Positions 31,969 to 41,320 of a stretch of DNA of 50,174 nucleotides are shown piece by piece. The notes beneath the pieces were generated by a model. That model made no database searches, was not told the origin of the DNA, and saw only the letters and a list, made by a program, of their open reading frames with translations. Location: NCBI GenBank assembly GCA_021442455.1, contig JABUSY010000062.1:1-50174 (forward strand). The letters are read 5' to 3'. The first letter of the stretch is position 1, and each line of letters begins with the position of its first letter. Made by a program: the position numbers and the translations under genes. Source of the stretch: Lachnospiraceae bacterium. Its GTDB lineage: Bacteria; Bacillota; Clostridia; Lachnospirales; Lachnospiraceae.

Positions 31969-32418
31969 AAAAGAGGAGGGAAAACTATTGAAAAAGCACC
32001 TGTAAGATTAGCAGTTGTGCTTAGTATTTGAATGCTATTTTGGTGGTTGGTATTGTATTGGTTTTTGTTAAAGTAATCATGCTCTGTGACAGGGCTGAAA
32101 CAATGTTAGATGAGATTTTTTCGGTTATAACGATTTATGGAACAAGATTTCGAAGTTACTTATTCCGGCATGGTGATCGAGGAAGGCGATACTTTTTTGT
32201 AATAGAAAAATTTGCAAATAAGCCTACTTCAAGAATAATACCGAAAATGAGTATGTGATGGGAAATAAGTAGTTCAGGAATACCATAGATAAAATATTTG
32301 TTTGATCATATAAAATGAAATGATACAGAAGTTGATAGATAAGAGAAAATGCCAGTGGGTAATCAATTAAATTTATGCCTGTCATGGTTATGAGTTTTAT
32401 GAAAAAAACATTTCGTGA

Positions 32419-32451
32419 AAGATCAATATTTTCACAAAAAATATTGATCTT
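32419..32451. repeat. Perfect 14-base inverted repeat, 5-base loop
   Basis: AAGATCAATATTTT (32419-32432) is the exact reverse complement of 32438-32451, with CACAA between. There is no T run after it on either strand. It lies in degenerate DNA. Confidence 0.7.
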
Positions 32452-32779
32452 ATGCCTTTTAAAAAATAAACAAGCCAGGACAAAGTACGGATCAGAGGAT
32501 TGATGGAACGAAAAAGTTAGTGAAGAGCTATGAGCATCCCGAAGTGGAAGGTACATGTGATGAAGCGTATCAATATCTTGATCTGAATAGTGCCAGGCTT
32601 TTTAATACTCAAGTATCTCAATTAAAGAGTGGCTAGCAAAAATCGAGCTTACACTAAGCTTATAGTACACGAAAAGTCAATAAGAGCATTTGTCAGTTTC
32701 TATCTAACGGTGAGAGCAGTAAAATTTTGTTAATTATGAAGATGCTCTGCCTGGAAGGTTAAATACAAACAATCAACGA

Positions 32780-33316
32780 TTATATGAGGTAAGAACTGAA
32801 TACAGAATGTTTGCTTGTTTGATGATATGGAAAGTTGTTCCTGCAGGGATTTATGTAAAAATATATCAGTAAGTGTTTCGGCAGAAATTGATAAACGGAC
32901 CAAGATTGAACATGAAGGAAGCAGATATTGAGGATGGCATTTTTAGTTAATATATGAGATTGCCTTTCTGAATTAGACAGAAAGGCATGAACAAATTCCC
33001 TATCGAAAGCTGGTAGATTCTCAGGAGGCAAGTGATGGCCTTTATCTGAGGTTTGATTGGAGAAGATGATGAGATGGATATTAACAGAAAAATTTGTTGT
33101 CACAAAGTGTGAGATCAGTAATATAAGAATAGACTTTTTCAGTCTGGCTGGAAGAGCATTAGTATACTTATAACAGTGAGCGGGAAGAAAAAGAGAGCAG
33201 GAATGGACATTTGAGATATTCGTTATCATTTGGATAATGATGTTTGAAAGTTCAAAGATTTGTTCTAAATAGCTTTGACAAACTCGTTCTTTTTCGGTAA
33301 AATTCTTTGCATTCAT
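32780..33316 (-). CDS. Doubtful 178-residue open frame
   Basis: The longest open frame in the decayed regions. It begins MNAKNFTEKERVCQSYLEQI, which looks like a real soluble helix, but continues with a His/Ser/Asn-rich sequence unlike a folded protein. There is no Shine-Dalgarno sequence before the ATG. It may be a chance frame over degenerate DNA or the remains of a minus-strand gene. I recognise no family. Confidence 0.2.
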   Translation of the reverse strand: MNAKNFTEKERVCQSYLEQIFELSNIIIQMITNISNVHSCSLFLPAHCYKYTNALPARLKKSILILLISHFVTTNFSVNIHLIIFSNQTSDKGHHLPPENLPAFDREFVHAFLSNSERQSHILTKNAILNICFLHVQSWSVYQFLPKHLLIYFYINPCRNNFPYHQTSKHSVFSSYLI

Positions 33317-34265
33317 AATTTATGTAAAAATTTCTTATGAGGAAGTAATTGACAGAAAATTGTACTAATAACAATAATTATAATGTAAACTGGATCGTTA
33401 TTATAATAGAAAAAATAAAACTAATATATGTAGCTTTGGGAATTATTTTTGACAATTATCAATTTGTGAATGAATATATTTGTTGTGTTTGTTAGCAAGA
33501 GTCAGGCAATGTAGAAGGTAAAAGAAGAATATTTATGAAGGCATTAACAGTTGGAATCTGATTCAGAGATTTTCAGGAACTTATGCGGATTTTGTCCTTT
33601 TTGCTTGGAATTCAGTTTCAGGCGTTAATAGAGGCTGTCAAGTTGAATAGAAAACTATCGATCTTGGTTTTGAATAATGTTGCTGTAGAATGTTACTTTT
33701 GACGATAGCCACACATATAGATGTTTCTTGATTGTGGAAATCACCTATATTTGTCTGAAAATAAATAGTCATTCGAACTGTTTTCCTTTCCTGGAATTGT
33801 AATGTTGACTATATTTTTGGGAAGAAATATAAGTCAAAGGTAGGGGGATGGAAAGAGAAAATATACTTTTTCAGATTTATTATGAAAGTGTTTGTGGCGA
33901 GTTGATGATGGATACGTTCTGTTTTTTGGTTATTTCAGATGGTTTTTCTCATCCAAGATGGAACCTCGATGAAATCAGACAGTAAATTTTGAAATTCCAT
34001 CAAGCAATGCTGGTACTAGTAGGGTGCAAACAGTCGATAATTGAGGTCTGTCATGCTAACGATATTACTGACATTTTTCAGAGAAGTTGAGTGCAGTGAT
34101 TTAGAGATTATCAGAAATCTATAATGCCATTTCTATTCAGCTCTGTTTGCTGTCAATTTTTTATTCGGATATTCGCATGCTTTTGTTTTCGCTGTCAAAT
34201 TTGGAAGCAAAATCAGTTTATAGCGAATAAGGGTTGTATATACGATGAGATTTGGAGCTTAAGTA

Positions 34266-35390
34266 ATGAATGTAAAGGTATTTTGCAAGAAAATTAAGAA
34301 AAATAGCTGGAAGTTTATACTGAAGAATTGTCTGACAGTGACGATTTGTATTGGGACGATGTTTGTAGTGTATTCAGTGGATAAACAGTTTGAGAGAACA
34401 TCTGAATGGCGGAGAAAGAATGTGGCAAGAATGTTGGTGAATGTTCAGGTGGATGTTATGGAAGCAGAATATTCAGATGGATCGGGAAAAGCCGGGAAAT
34501 CGGCTCTTGGTGAAAATATGGAGGTAGAGTATGATACTCCAGGGTGGCAGCTGAATGAGAAGGGATGGTGGTATGCGTCTGATGCGGTTACCTACTATGT
34601 AAATGGTTGGTTGAAACTGGAGGGGAAACAATATCATTTTGACAAAAATGGATATATGGATACGTTCTGGACAGTAATTGGTGAAAAAAGTTTCTATTTT
34701 GACCAGAATGGCGTTTATGATCCGACTATGGATAGTTCCATGTTGATTGCTTTGACTTATGATGATGGACCGAGTACATATACTTCACAGCTTCTGGATA
34801 TGCTGCAGTCCAATAAGGCAAAAGCTACATTTATGATGCTGGGGAGTACAGTGGAGAAGTATGGAGCAGAGACTATACCAAGGATGGTACAATTAGGCTG
34901 CACGCTGGGAAATCATTCGTATGATCACAGTAATCTGAGAAAAGCCGGACATGCGGCGGCGAAGAAGCAGTTTAGTCAGACGGACGGATTAATCGCGCAG
35001 TATAATAATGGGATGGGAGCTACGGTTATTCGTTTTCCTTATGGGGAGTATACGAAAGAGGAGGCGGTGAATACCAGGAGACCGTGTTTTTTCTGGAATG
35101 TGGACACTATGGATTGGGACAGTCAGGATGCTAATTCCATTTCTAATGCAGTAATGAGTCATATTACTGGTGGTAATATTATCCTGATGCATGATATTTA
35201 TCAGGAAACGATAGATGCTAGTAATATTTTTATTCCGCAGCTTCTTGCTCAGGGGTATCGTTTGGTGACGGTGGAAGATCTTGCCGCAGCGCGAGGGTAT
35301 AAGTTGGAAGCGGGAGTTACTTATTTTGGATTTACGGATAAAAATATAGCTGATAACACTGTAACTGATAAGAAGCGAAATAATGTGTGA
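34266..35390 (+). CDS. Polysaccharide deacetylase with cell-wall-binding repeats
   Basis: A 374-residue surface enzyme, probably a peptidoglycan or exopolysaccharide N-deacetylase. A membrane anchor (residues about 18-38) is followed by a linker and two choline-binding-like aromatic repeats (GWWYASDAVTYYVNGWLKLE and YHFDKNGYMDTFWTVIGEKS, about 93-153). A NodB domain comes next. All five motifs are present: TYDDGP (164-169), HSYDH (217-221, metal-binding histidines), RFPYGE (256-261), a DTMDWD strand (280-285) and LMHD (307-310, catalytic histidine). GGAG stands nine bases before ATG 34266. It is intact although decayed DNA lies on both sides, which points to selection. No clear promoter was found. 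Deacetylation often protects wall glycans from lysozyme (family knowledge). Confidence 0.9.
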   Translation: MNVKVFCKKIKKNSWKFILKNCLTVTICIGTMFVVYSVDKQFERTSEWRRKNVARMLVNVQVDVMEAEYSDGSGKAGKSALGENMEVEYDTPGWQLNEKGWWYASDAVTYYVNGWLKLEGKQYHFDKNGYMDTFWTVIGEKSFYFDQNGVYDPTMDSSMLIALTYDDGPSTYTSQLLDMLQSNKAKATFMMLGSTVEKYGAETIPRMVQLGCTLGNHSYDHSNLRKAGHAAAKKQFSQTDGLIAQYNNGMGATVIRFPYGEYTKEEAVNTRRPCFFWNVDTMDWDSQDANSISNAVMSHITGGNIILMHDIYQETIDASNIFIPQLLAQGYRLVTVEDLAAARGYKLEAGVTYFGFTDKNIADNTVTDKKRNNV

Positions 35391-35439
35391 AAGAATGTTG
35401 TGGTATATTGGCTTAACAATTGCAGAAGATAAAGACAGT

Positions 35440-36975
35440 AATGGAGAATAGTAGAATATTTTTTACTGTATGCGTTACATACATTGCAGATGCTGTTTAC
35501 GAATTTTTCAGGCTTCTAGATATAAAATTCAGAAGCTCGTTCTTGTCTTGGAAGTCTTAGGAATAGCGCTACATTAGCTGAAAAGAAGTGGGTGTTAGTT
35601 AAATGTTTAGTTATGAAAATGTTCACTTCAATGTCTTCAGCTTTAGCGTTTTGGTTGATAATCATTTTTCCGTATACCTTTTCATCGAACTTTGTTAATA
35701 GAATGCCGCGTTGCGGGAAAGCAAATTAACCGTAAATTATGTTTTTTAGATTCAAAGGCCAATCAACGCGCTTTTGTTTATCTGTATTGGATATTAATTT
35801 TTATAAGGGGCATATTTATCAGAAATAATGTTTATGTTGCAAATTTCTTTGGTCATAGCGAGAAATTACCGTAAAATCTGTTATGTTATATTCGATCAGC
35901 TGCTAAATGACAGTGTCTGACAATTCTTCCGAAACGTCTAGATACGTCAGCCAAATAGGCTCGTGAAACTTTTTGCTTTCATACCTATGGTAAATAATTT
36001 TTATTGTGCTGTTCATAGTACATGCTTTAAATTAACATGGCAAGATGTACTTTCCAACGGCCTAAAACTTTGAAAAAATTTGAGAAATTGGTTGTTTATT
36101 ACGTCGATATTCAGTTTTAGACAGAGACGATTGTGGATATGGATAAGAAGAGACAAATTTTTTCATGGCCTGTCAAGGAAGAAACGTTTATCATAAAATT
36201 CATTGAGATCGTCGAATCTGAAAAATTTTTTGAAAGGAAATTTGAATTATTCAGGTTACAAAATGTATTATCGATCTAAATGTCAGGACTTCCAGACATG
36301 GCAAGAATAAACTCTATGCTCGCTTTACGGATTTTTATTTTAGTCGCAGCGTTAAATTTCATACAGTGTGTTGATCTTTACTTTTTTATCCGGATCATGG
36401 AGTTTTATTGGCATAACTTTTTGAATAACGGAATATAGTTGTAGTATTTGATTGTACTGATTAATAACTGTGTGCCAGCATTTAGGTCGACTTCAGGATC
36501 AGGAATATATTTTTAAATAGCATCAAAGATAGAAATCAGATCAGAGAAAGTATCGTTCGAATTTAGAATTGTATGTTTTTTGGTCAAATATAGAGGAATC
36601 GAGGAATTGATCTCCAGCTGTTTAAATGCACACAGATGGTTTTAAGATTTAACTCCGGAGCTTTTTGAAAAAAACTTTGTCTACGGAATGGGCTTTTCAA
36701 ACGTCTTGACTAAAAAGATGACGCTATTCATTATTCTCATAGCTAAAATCAATATGTTTTAAAGTGTCTTATGATGTTAATTTTCATGTCTTTATAGAAC
36801 AATTTTTGGAAAAAAATTGTGATACCGTGTTTATGTTAAATATTCTTGGAATTTCTTAAGCGTTTCGGGATTTTCTAATTCTCGAGAAATACGCTACTCT
36901 ATTTTTTCGTCTATGAGAATCATTTTTCTGTGCACAATGTGAGTAATGATGGCAATATTTTTTACATCTTCTCAT
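35440..36975 (-). pseudogene. typA: Decayed ribosome-associated GTPase TypA/BipA
   Basis: On the minus strand, broken frames read through nearly the whole of TypA. The G1 region is NIAIITHIVHRKMILIDEKI (compare 'NIAIIAHVDHGKTTLVDELL'; about 36,960-36,900), followed by a switch region fragment with TFEKPIP. Then come IPDPEVDLNAGTQLLISTIK (domain II), KKVKINTLYE, ASIEFILAMSGSPD, DSTISMNFMINVSSLTGHEK (domain III start) and KVLGRWKVHLAMLI. The C-terminal region is VYGKMIINQNAKAEDIEVN and KHLTNTHFFSANVALFL (about 35,680-35,560). The P-loop has lost GKTT and there are many stops. Family members are about 610 residues, so the span is close to full but with small deletions. Confidence 0.9.
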
Positions 36976-37930
36976 AGTATACTCTTTTTCTTGTTTTGTA
37001 GGAGAAATGTTTGAACATTTGAAATATCAGAAGTTACGGTATTTTATCTACGTTCTCATTAGGACTGGATTGGAGTCCGTTAATTTTGTTTACGTTTTTC
37101 CAAATTGATCGGGAAAGAAGAGATGTTTCGTACGGGTTATACGAAATGTTTCACTCAGGTTCACAAAAAGTGTTATCGATATGCTTACAGACAGTAATGT
37201 TTATTTAATCGCAGCCTATATTTTTGTGATAGGAACTCTATCTTTAGTGAGAACCATTGTAACGTTTACAACAACCATAGCGTGGAAATTCTAGTGTCTG
37301 CGACCTACTAGGAAAAATGAATTTCACATTGCCTTGTTACCTGGGTAGCTGATATACTTTCTTATCATCAAGCCATTGGAAGAAAAACCATGATATTGAC
37401 GAAGTTTAAGTTCAGTCATTAAGGTATTCTGGGAAGAAATTCTACCTAATTGGTGTAACGCAAGATTATGAAAGGAAAGTATAATTCAGATTGATGGAAA
37501 ATTTTGCTCTTATAACAAGCGCGAAGAAAAAAAGAACAGGTTAATGTTTTCAGTGTTGCATGAGAGATGAGCTTTATGGAGACAGAGGATGATTCTATCA
37601 AATTAAATTTTTTTGCATGGATGCATCACCTAAGCCGCCAGTTTATCTGAAAATCTCTCTGGAACTGGAGCTCATGGATCTGCTAATTATCGTCAATCGA
37701 ACCTATGAAAAATTAAATTATATCCCATGTATTTGCTGCGGGCGTGGCATGTTATTAGTCTTGGAACGTATTCAGGGCCGTAGATATGCGAAAAAGCTTA
37801 GCGAGACAGAGGAAGAAAAAGAAATTTCATACGGTTTTGTCGATCAGCAAACTGGAATATGTAAATTATAATTCTTGACAAAGCATTGCTTTAATGATAT
37901 ATTTTTTTTAGGTGTTTAGCTAGTAGCAGT
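36976..37930. other. Degenerate DNA between typA relic and lysine leader
   Basis: No gene recognised. An 84-codon frame (37617-37871, + strand) begins MDASPKPPVYLKISLELELM and contains a CICCG cluster. It has no good ribosome binding site and I cannot identify it. It ends 60 bases before the riboswitch. Confidence 0.45.
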
Positions 37931-38091
37931 AGATAGAGGTTCATATTTCGAAATTAGGTGGTTTGGTGTGTCAAGTATAAATAAAAGTTGTTGAAATTGG
38001 AAGACACCAAAAGGTTCAGAGGTCTGAATTTTGATTTTGGGGCATAGGTTGAAGAAGTTTATGACTGTCATTGAAAGATGGCGAGCTATCT
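37931..38091 (+). promoter_or_regulatory. Lysine riboswitch (L box), core possibly damaged
   Basis: The ends match the lysine riboswitch: 5' AGATAGAGGTTC (37931-37942) and 3' ACTGTCATTGAAAGATGGCG followed by AGCTATCT (38063-38091). AGATAG and CTATCT form the P1 stem, and TGTCAT...ATGGCG forms P5. In the middle, AAAAGGTTCAGAGGTCTGAA stands where the conserved AAAGGGGAxxGCCGAAG core is expected, and GGGGCATAGG where GGGCTGGG is expected, so the binding core has diverged. It lies about 80 bases before dapA, the first enzyme of the lysine branch, where such switches act. GATAGCT (38138-38144), followed by TTCTTTTC, can pair with the 3' P1 strand and may be part of the expression platform. Confidence 0.78.
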
Positions 38092-38093
38092 GT

Positions 38094-38121
38094 TTGAGTA
38101 TGTATAGAATATACGTATGAT
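38094..38121 (+). promoter_or_regulatory. Candidate internal promoter between riboswitch and dapA
   Basis: TTGAGT (38094-38099), 16 bases, TATGAT (38116-38121). It begins two bases after the P1 stem. If active it would drive dapA-dapB without the riboswitch. Confidence 0.45.
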
Positions 38122-38174
38122 ATGAGGCGTCGTTTTTGATAGCTTCTTTTCTAGATTATTAAGGAGGAGATAAG

Positions 38175-39065
38175 ATGCCTATTTTTAAAGGATCAGCAGT
38201 TGCAATTATAACCCCGATGAAGGATAACAAAGAGGTGAATTTTAATAAACTGGGAGAGTTGATTGAGATGCAGATCACGGAGAGATCTGATGCGATCGTT
38301 ATTTGTGGGACCACTGGAGAAGCCTCGACATTGGATCATGAAGAACATCTGGAGGTAATCAGGTTTTGTGTGGAAAAAGTGGCAAAAAGAGTGCCGGTAA
38401 TTGCTGGAACAGGTTCCAACAGTACAGAAACGGCTATTTATTTGTCTAGTGAAGCAGAAAAGCTCAAGGTGGATGCGCTGCTTGTAGTATCTCCTTATTA
38501 CAATAAAGCGACGCAGAAAGGTTTAATTAAGCATTTTACAGAGATTGCTCAGGCGGTTAGCCTGCCAATTATCCTCTATAATGTGCCAAGTAGAACAGGA
38601 TGTACTATACTACCAGAGACAGTTGCATACCTTGCAAAACATGTGAAAAACATTGTAGGGATTAAAGAAGCAAGTGGTGATATTGCGCAGATTGCGAAAG
38701 TAAAGCAATTGGCCAGCGATGATATCGAGCTTTATTCTGGAAATGATGATGAGGTGGTACCTATTATGTCGCTGGGAGGGTTAGGAGTTATATCTGTGCT
38801 TGCGAATATTGCACCCAGATTTACCCATGAAATGGTCTGGAAATATTTGGAGGGTGATGTGAAAGGAAGCTGTGAAATGCAGTTAAAGGCTCTTCCACTC
38901 ATCAGCGCTTTGTTTTATGAGGTAAACCCGATTCCGGTAAAGGCAGCTCTAAATTTGATGGGTAAAAAGGTAGGTCCTCTTCGTGCTCCTCTGTATGAGA
39001 TGGAAGCAGAGAATCAGGAAAAACTGAGAAAAGCCATGTTAGATATGGGCGTTGAATGCCAATAA
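38175..39065 (+). CDS. dapA: 4-hydroxy-tetrahydrodipicolinate synthase
   Basis: Condenses pyruvate with aspartate semialdehyde, the first committed step to diaminopimelate and lysine, in the cytoplasm. The 296-residue TIM barrel has CGTTGEAS (44-51), YNVPSRTG (135-142, catalytic tyrosine) and GIKEASGD, in which Lys164 forms the Schiff base. GGAGGAG lies ahead of ATG 38175. dapB follows with its ribosome binding site overlapping the dapA stop, so the two are cotranslated. The riboswitch-like leader upstream suggests lysine control, at least in the ancestor. Confidence 0.97.
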   Translation: MPIFKGSAVAIITPMKDNKEVNFNKLGELIEMQITERSDAIVICGTTGEASTLDHEEHLEVIRFCVEKVAKRVPVIAGTGSNSTETAIYLSSEAEKLKVDALLVVSPYYNKATQKGLIKHFTEIAQAVSLPIILYNVPSRTGCTILPETVAYLAKHVKNIVGIKEASGDIAQIAKVKQLASDDIELYSGNDDEVVPIMSLGGLGVISVLANIAPRFTHEMVWKYLEGDVKGSCEMQLKALPLISALFYEVNPIPVKAALNLMGKKVGPLRAPLYEMEAENQEKLRKAMLDMGVECQ

Positions 39066-39075
39066 GGAGATGAGA

Positions 39076-39831
39076 ATGATTAGAGTGATATTGCACGGCT
39101 GTAATGGTCATATGGGGCAGGTTATCACAAGGCTGGTTGCAGACGATGATACGGTTAAAATTGTAGCAGGTATTGACATTGCGGATAATCAAAACAACGG
39201 CTATCCTGTATTCACCAGGCTGGAGGCCTGTAATGTAGAAGCAGATTCGATGATTGATTTTTCTTCCTTTAAGGCGACAGATCGGGTAATCGAATATTGT
39301 AAAGATAAGAAACTTCCTCTGGTGCTCTGTACGACAGGGCTGACACAGGAGCAGATTAACAAAGTGCAGGAGGCAAGCAAAGATGTAGCGATTCTTCGGT
39401 CTGTTAATATGTCTTTGGGAATCAATGTGTTGTTAAAATTAATTCAGGACGCAGCGAAAATTTTAGCACCTGTGGGATTTGATATGGAGATTGTAGAACG
39501 CCATCATAAGCTAAAATGTGATGCACCTAGCGGAACGGCCCTTGCCTTTGCCAACAGCCTGAATGAGGCTATGGCAGAAAGTTATCATTATACGTATGAT
39601 CGAAGTCAAAGGCATGCGCAGAGAGATCCGAAAGAAATCGGGGTATCTGCGGTGAGAGGCGGTACGATCGTAGGCGAGCATGAAATTATATTTGCAGGGG
39701 CGGATGAAGTTGTTGAATTTAAGCATACAGCATATTCAAAAGCAGTTTTTGGAAAAGGAGCGATAGAGGTAGCTAAATTCTTGGCAGGTAAGCCAGCTGG
39801 GATGTATGACATGAGTGATATAATTAGATAA
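39076..39831 (+). CDS. dapB: 4-hydroxy-tetrahydrodipicolinate reductase
   Basis: Reduces the DapA product with NAD(P)H in the diaminopimelate pathway. The 251-residue product has the dinucleotide-binding loop GCNGHMG (8-14) and the catalytic/substrate motif EIVERHHKLKCDAPSGTA (138-155), complete with the paired histidines, the lysine and the SGT loop. AAGGAGATGAGA just ahead of ATG 39076 decides this start over an in-frame ATG at 39052 inside dapA. It follows dapA by 10 bases and is closed by a terminator. Confidence 0.97.
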   Translation: MIRVILHGCNGHMGQVITRLVADDDTVKIVAGIDIADNQNNGYPVFTRLEACNVEADSMIDFSSFKATDRVIEYCKDKKLPLVLCTTGLTQEQINKVQEASKDVAILRSVNMSLGINVLLKLIQDAAKILAPVGFDMEIVERHHKLKCDAPSGTALAFANSLNEAMAESYHYTYDRSQRHAQRDPKEIGVSAVRGGTIVGEHEIIFAGADEVVEFKHTAYSKAVFGKGAIEVAKFLAGKPAGMYDMSDIIR

Positions 39832-39834
39832 AAA

Positions 39835-39890
39835 AGTCGCTTGTCAGCTCTGATCATTTTGTATGAAGAGAGAGGGCAGGGGGCTTTTTT
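39835..39890 (+). terminator. Terminator after dapB
   Basis: AGTCGCTTG (39835-39843) pairs with CAGGGGGCT (39877-39885) with one mismatch and G-T pairs. Inner CTCT/AGAG pairing is possible, and six T's follow. Confidence 0.65.
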
Positions 39891-40369
39891 AGTGTGGATA
39901 TGCAATATAATAATAAATTAAACATGGAGTAATTATGGAGAGGATGCTTAGAGAAACAGGATGGTAGATGTGTCGATTAAAGATGGTTTTCAAGATGTTA
40001 AATGATAGCGAGAAAGAAAAATACGCTAGTACATCTGTGCAACAGGATTGAGGAGATAGTATGCCGGATTTTTTATGAGGTTGCAAATTGGTCAGAGCTC
40101 TTTTCATGGGAATTTACCCTGGTTGGCTGGTGAAGTTCAATCCAGAATAGTAAAATATAGAGCGAATAAATTTCAGGATGAGTGACTATTGGTATAAATA
40201 ATAAATAGTGGCTGTATTAGTTTTTGGGTAACTGGGGTAACAAATATCATGTTGGAAGATATTCAGAAAAAGAGACTGCACTTTGTTGTGAAATATATGA
40301 TATATATTGGAGCATTGATTGAATTTGAAAGAAATGACGAAAGCCATGGATTTTACGTTCAATTATAAA
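39891..40369 (+). other. Degenerate DNA after the dapAB terminator
   Basis: No gene, promoter or repeat that I can support. Short open frames only. Confidence 0.5.
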
Positions 40370-41320
40370 ATGAAATCTTCGAAAACAGTGATAGTAAACG
40401 AGAAGTGAGAAAAAGTGATGGAAGGACGTAGAAAAAATGAATATTTCATGAGGTTCCGAATCCTGTTCAAACAAAGGAGAAGATGTTGATCCGGAACCAG
40501 CGGGACTGTGTGAATCTGATTTCTTAATTGACTATAGGCAGCTATCCGGCGAAATATTTGTTGATTCAGAAATACGAATTTTTAGGGTGAAGAGTAAGTG
40601 AAGTCGTAAGAGAGAGGAAATTTAGCTAGCAGTAGGAGCATCGAGTGACGATCGATTTGAATATTTACTGCTACAAATGCTATTATTGTCTGAAAGATCA
40701 GAAAAATATGTGTGAAAACAAAGAACCTTTCGGAATTACGAAGAATGGTATTTTTTCGGAATATGTGGCAGTGTTGGTTTTTAGCTTTATGAACTGTTGA
40801 ATAAATATTAGTTGTGTAGCAGGAATAATGATTGAGTCTTTTGCCTGTATACCGTACGGAGTAACATTGCTGAACGGGAATACGGGAGTAGGGATTAATC
40901 TACTGTGGATTTCATAGACCTGGTGCTATTGAAAGCGCTAAAAACAGGCAAAACTAGCTAGTGGTTAGTGGTTGAACATTAATGGGTATGTCTGAAGATG
41001 GAAAAGTCATAGAAAAAAGACGTATATAGTTCAGTGGCGGAGGAAAAGGAGGATTTTTGAAAAATTTTAACGTGATAGTAAACGCTAGGGATAATTTGAA
41101 AGTCATCGAGACTCATGTTCAGGATGGTGGTGAAAAAATAAGATTTTTCAATTTAGCTATGTGGCCAAGCAGTTCTAAAGTCACAAGCCGTTCCTATCAG
41201 ATTGATGACAATGACTGGACATATATCAACATGAAAACGGTAATTTGTACTTATGCGAATGCCATTGATATGATTTTCAGCCGGGAAATTTTTATACAGG
41301 ATAATATCAATGTAGGGTAG
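40370..41320 (+). pseudogene. Decayed zinc-dependent alcohol/polyol dehydrogenase
   Basis: Relic of a medium-chain dehydrogenase of the threonine/sorbitol dehydrogenase type. In shifting frames: VPNPVQTKEKMLIRNQ (about 40,453-40,500), then SYPAK and a position for 'LGHEFSG', then VTIDLNIYCYKCYYCLKDQ and KNMCENKEPFGITKNGIFSE (about 40,644-40,755; the four structural-zinc cysteines survive). Then comes IESFACIPYGVTLLNGN, and a C-terminal open piece (41057-41320) with FNVIVNARDNLKVIE and YQIDDNDWTYI, then ANAIDMIFS. Order and spacing match a protein of about 340 residues. Stops and frameshifts make it non-functional. Confidence 0.88.

Larger units (their letters stand above)
31969..34265. other. 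Degenerate DNA after rpoC
   Basis: About 2.3 kb without a recognised gene. GAGGAGGG (about 31,973-31,980) stands before a TTG and a broken frame with a hydrophobic segment (NAILVVGIVLVFVKVIML, about 32,028), then FEVTYSGMVIEEGDTFL in another frame: a decayed anchored or secreted protein I cannot name. The GAGGAGG is complementary to CCTCCT 20 bases upstream. Many relatives have rpsL-rpsG-fusA here; I see no trace of these. Confidence 0.5.
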
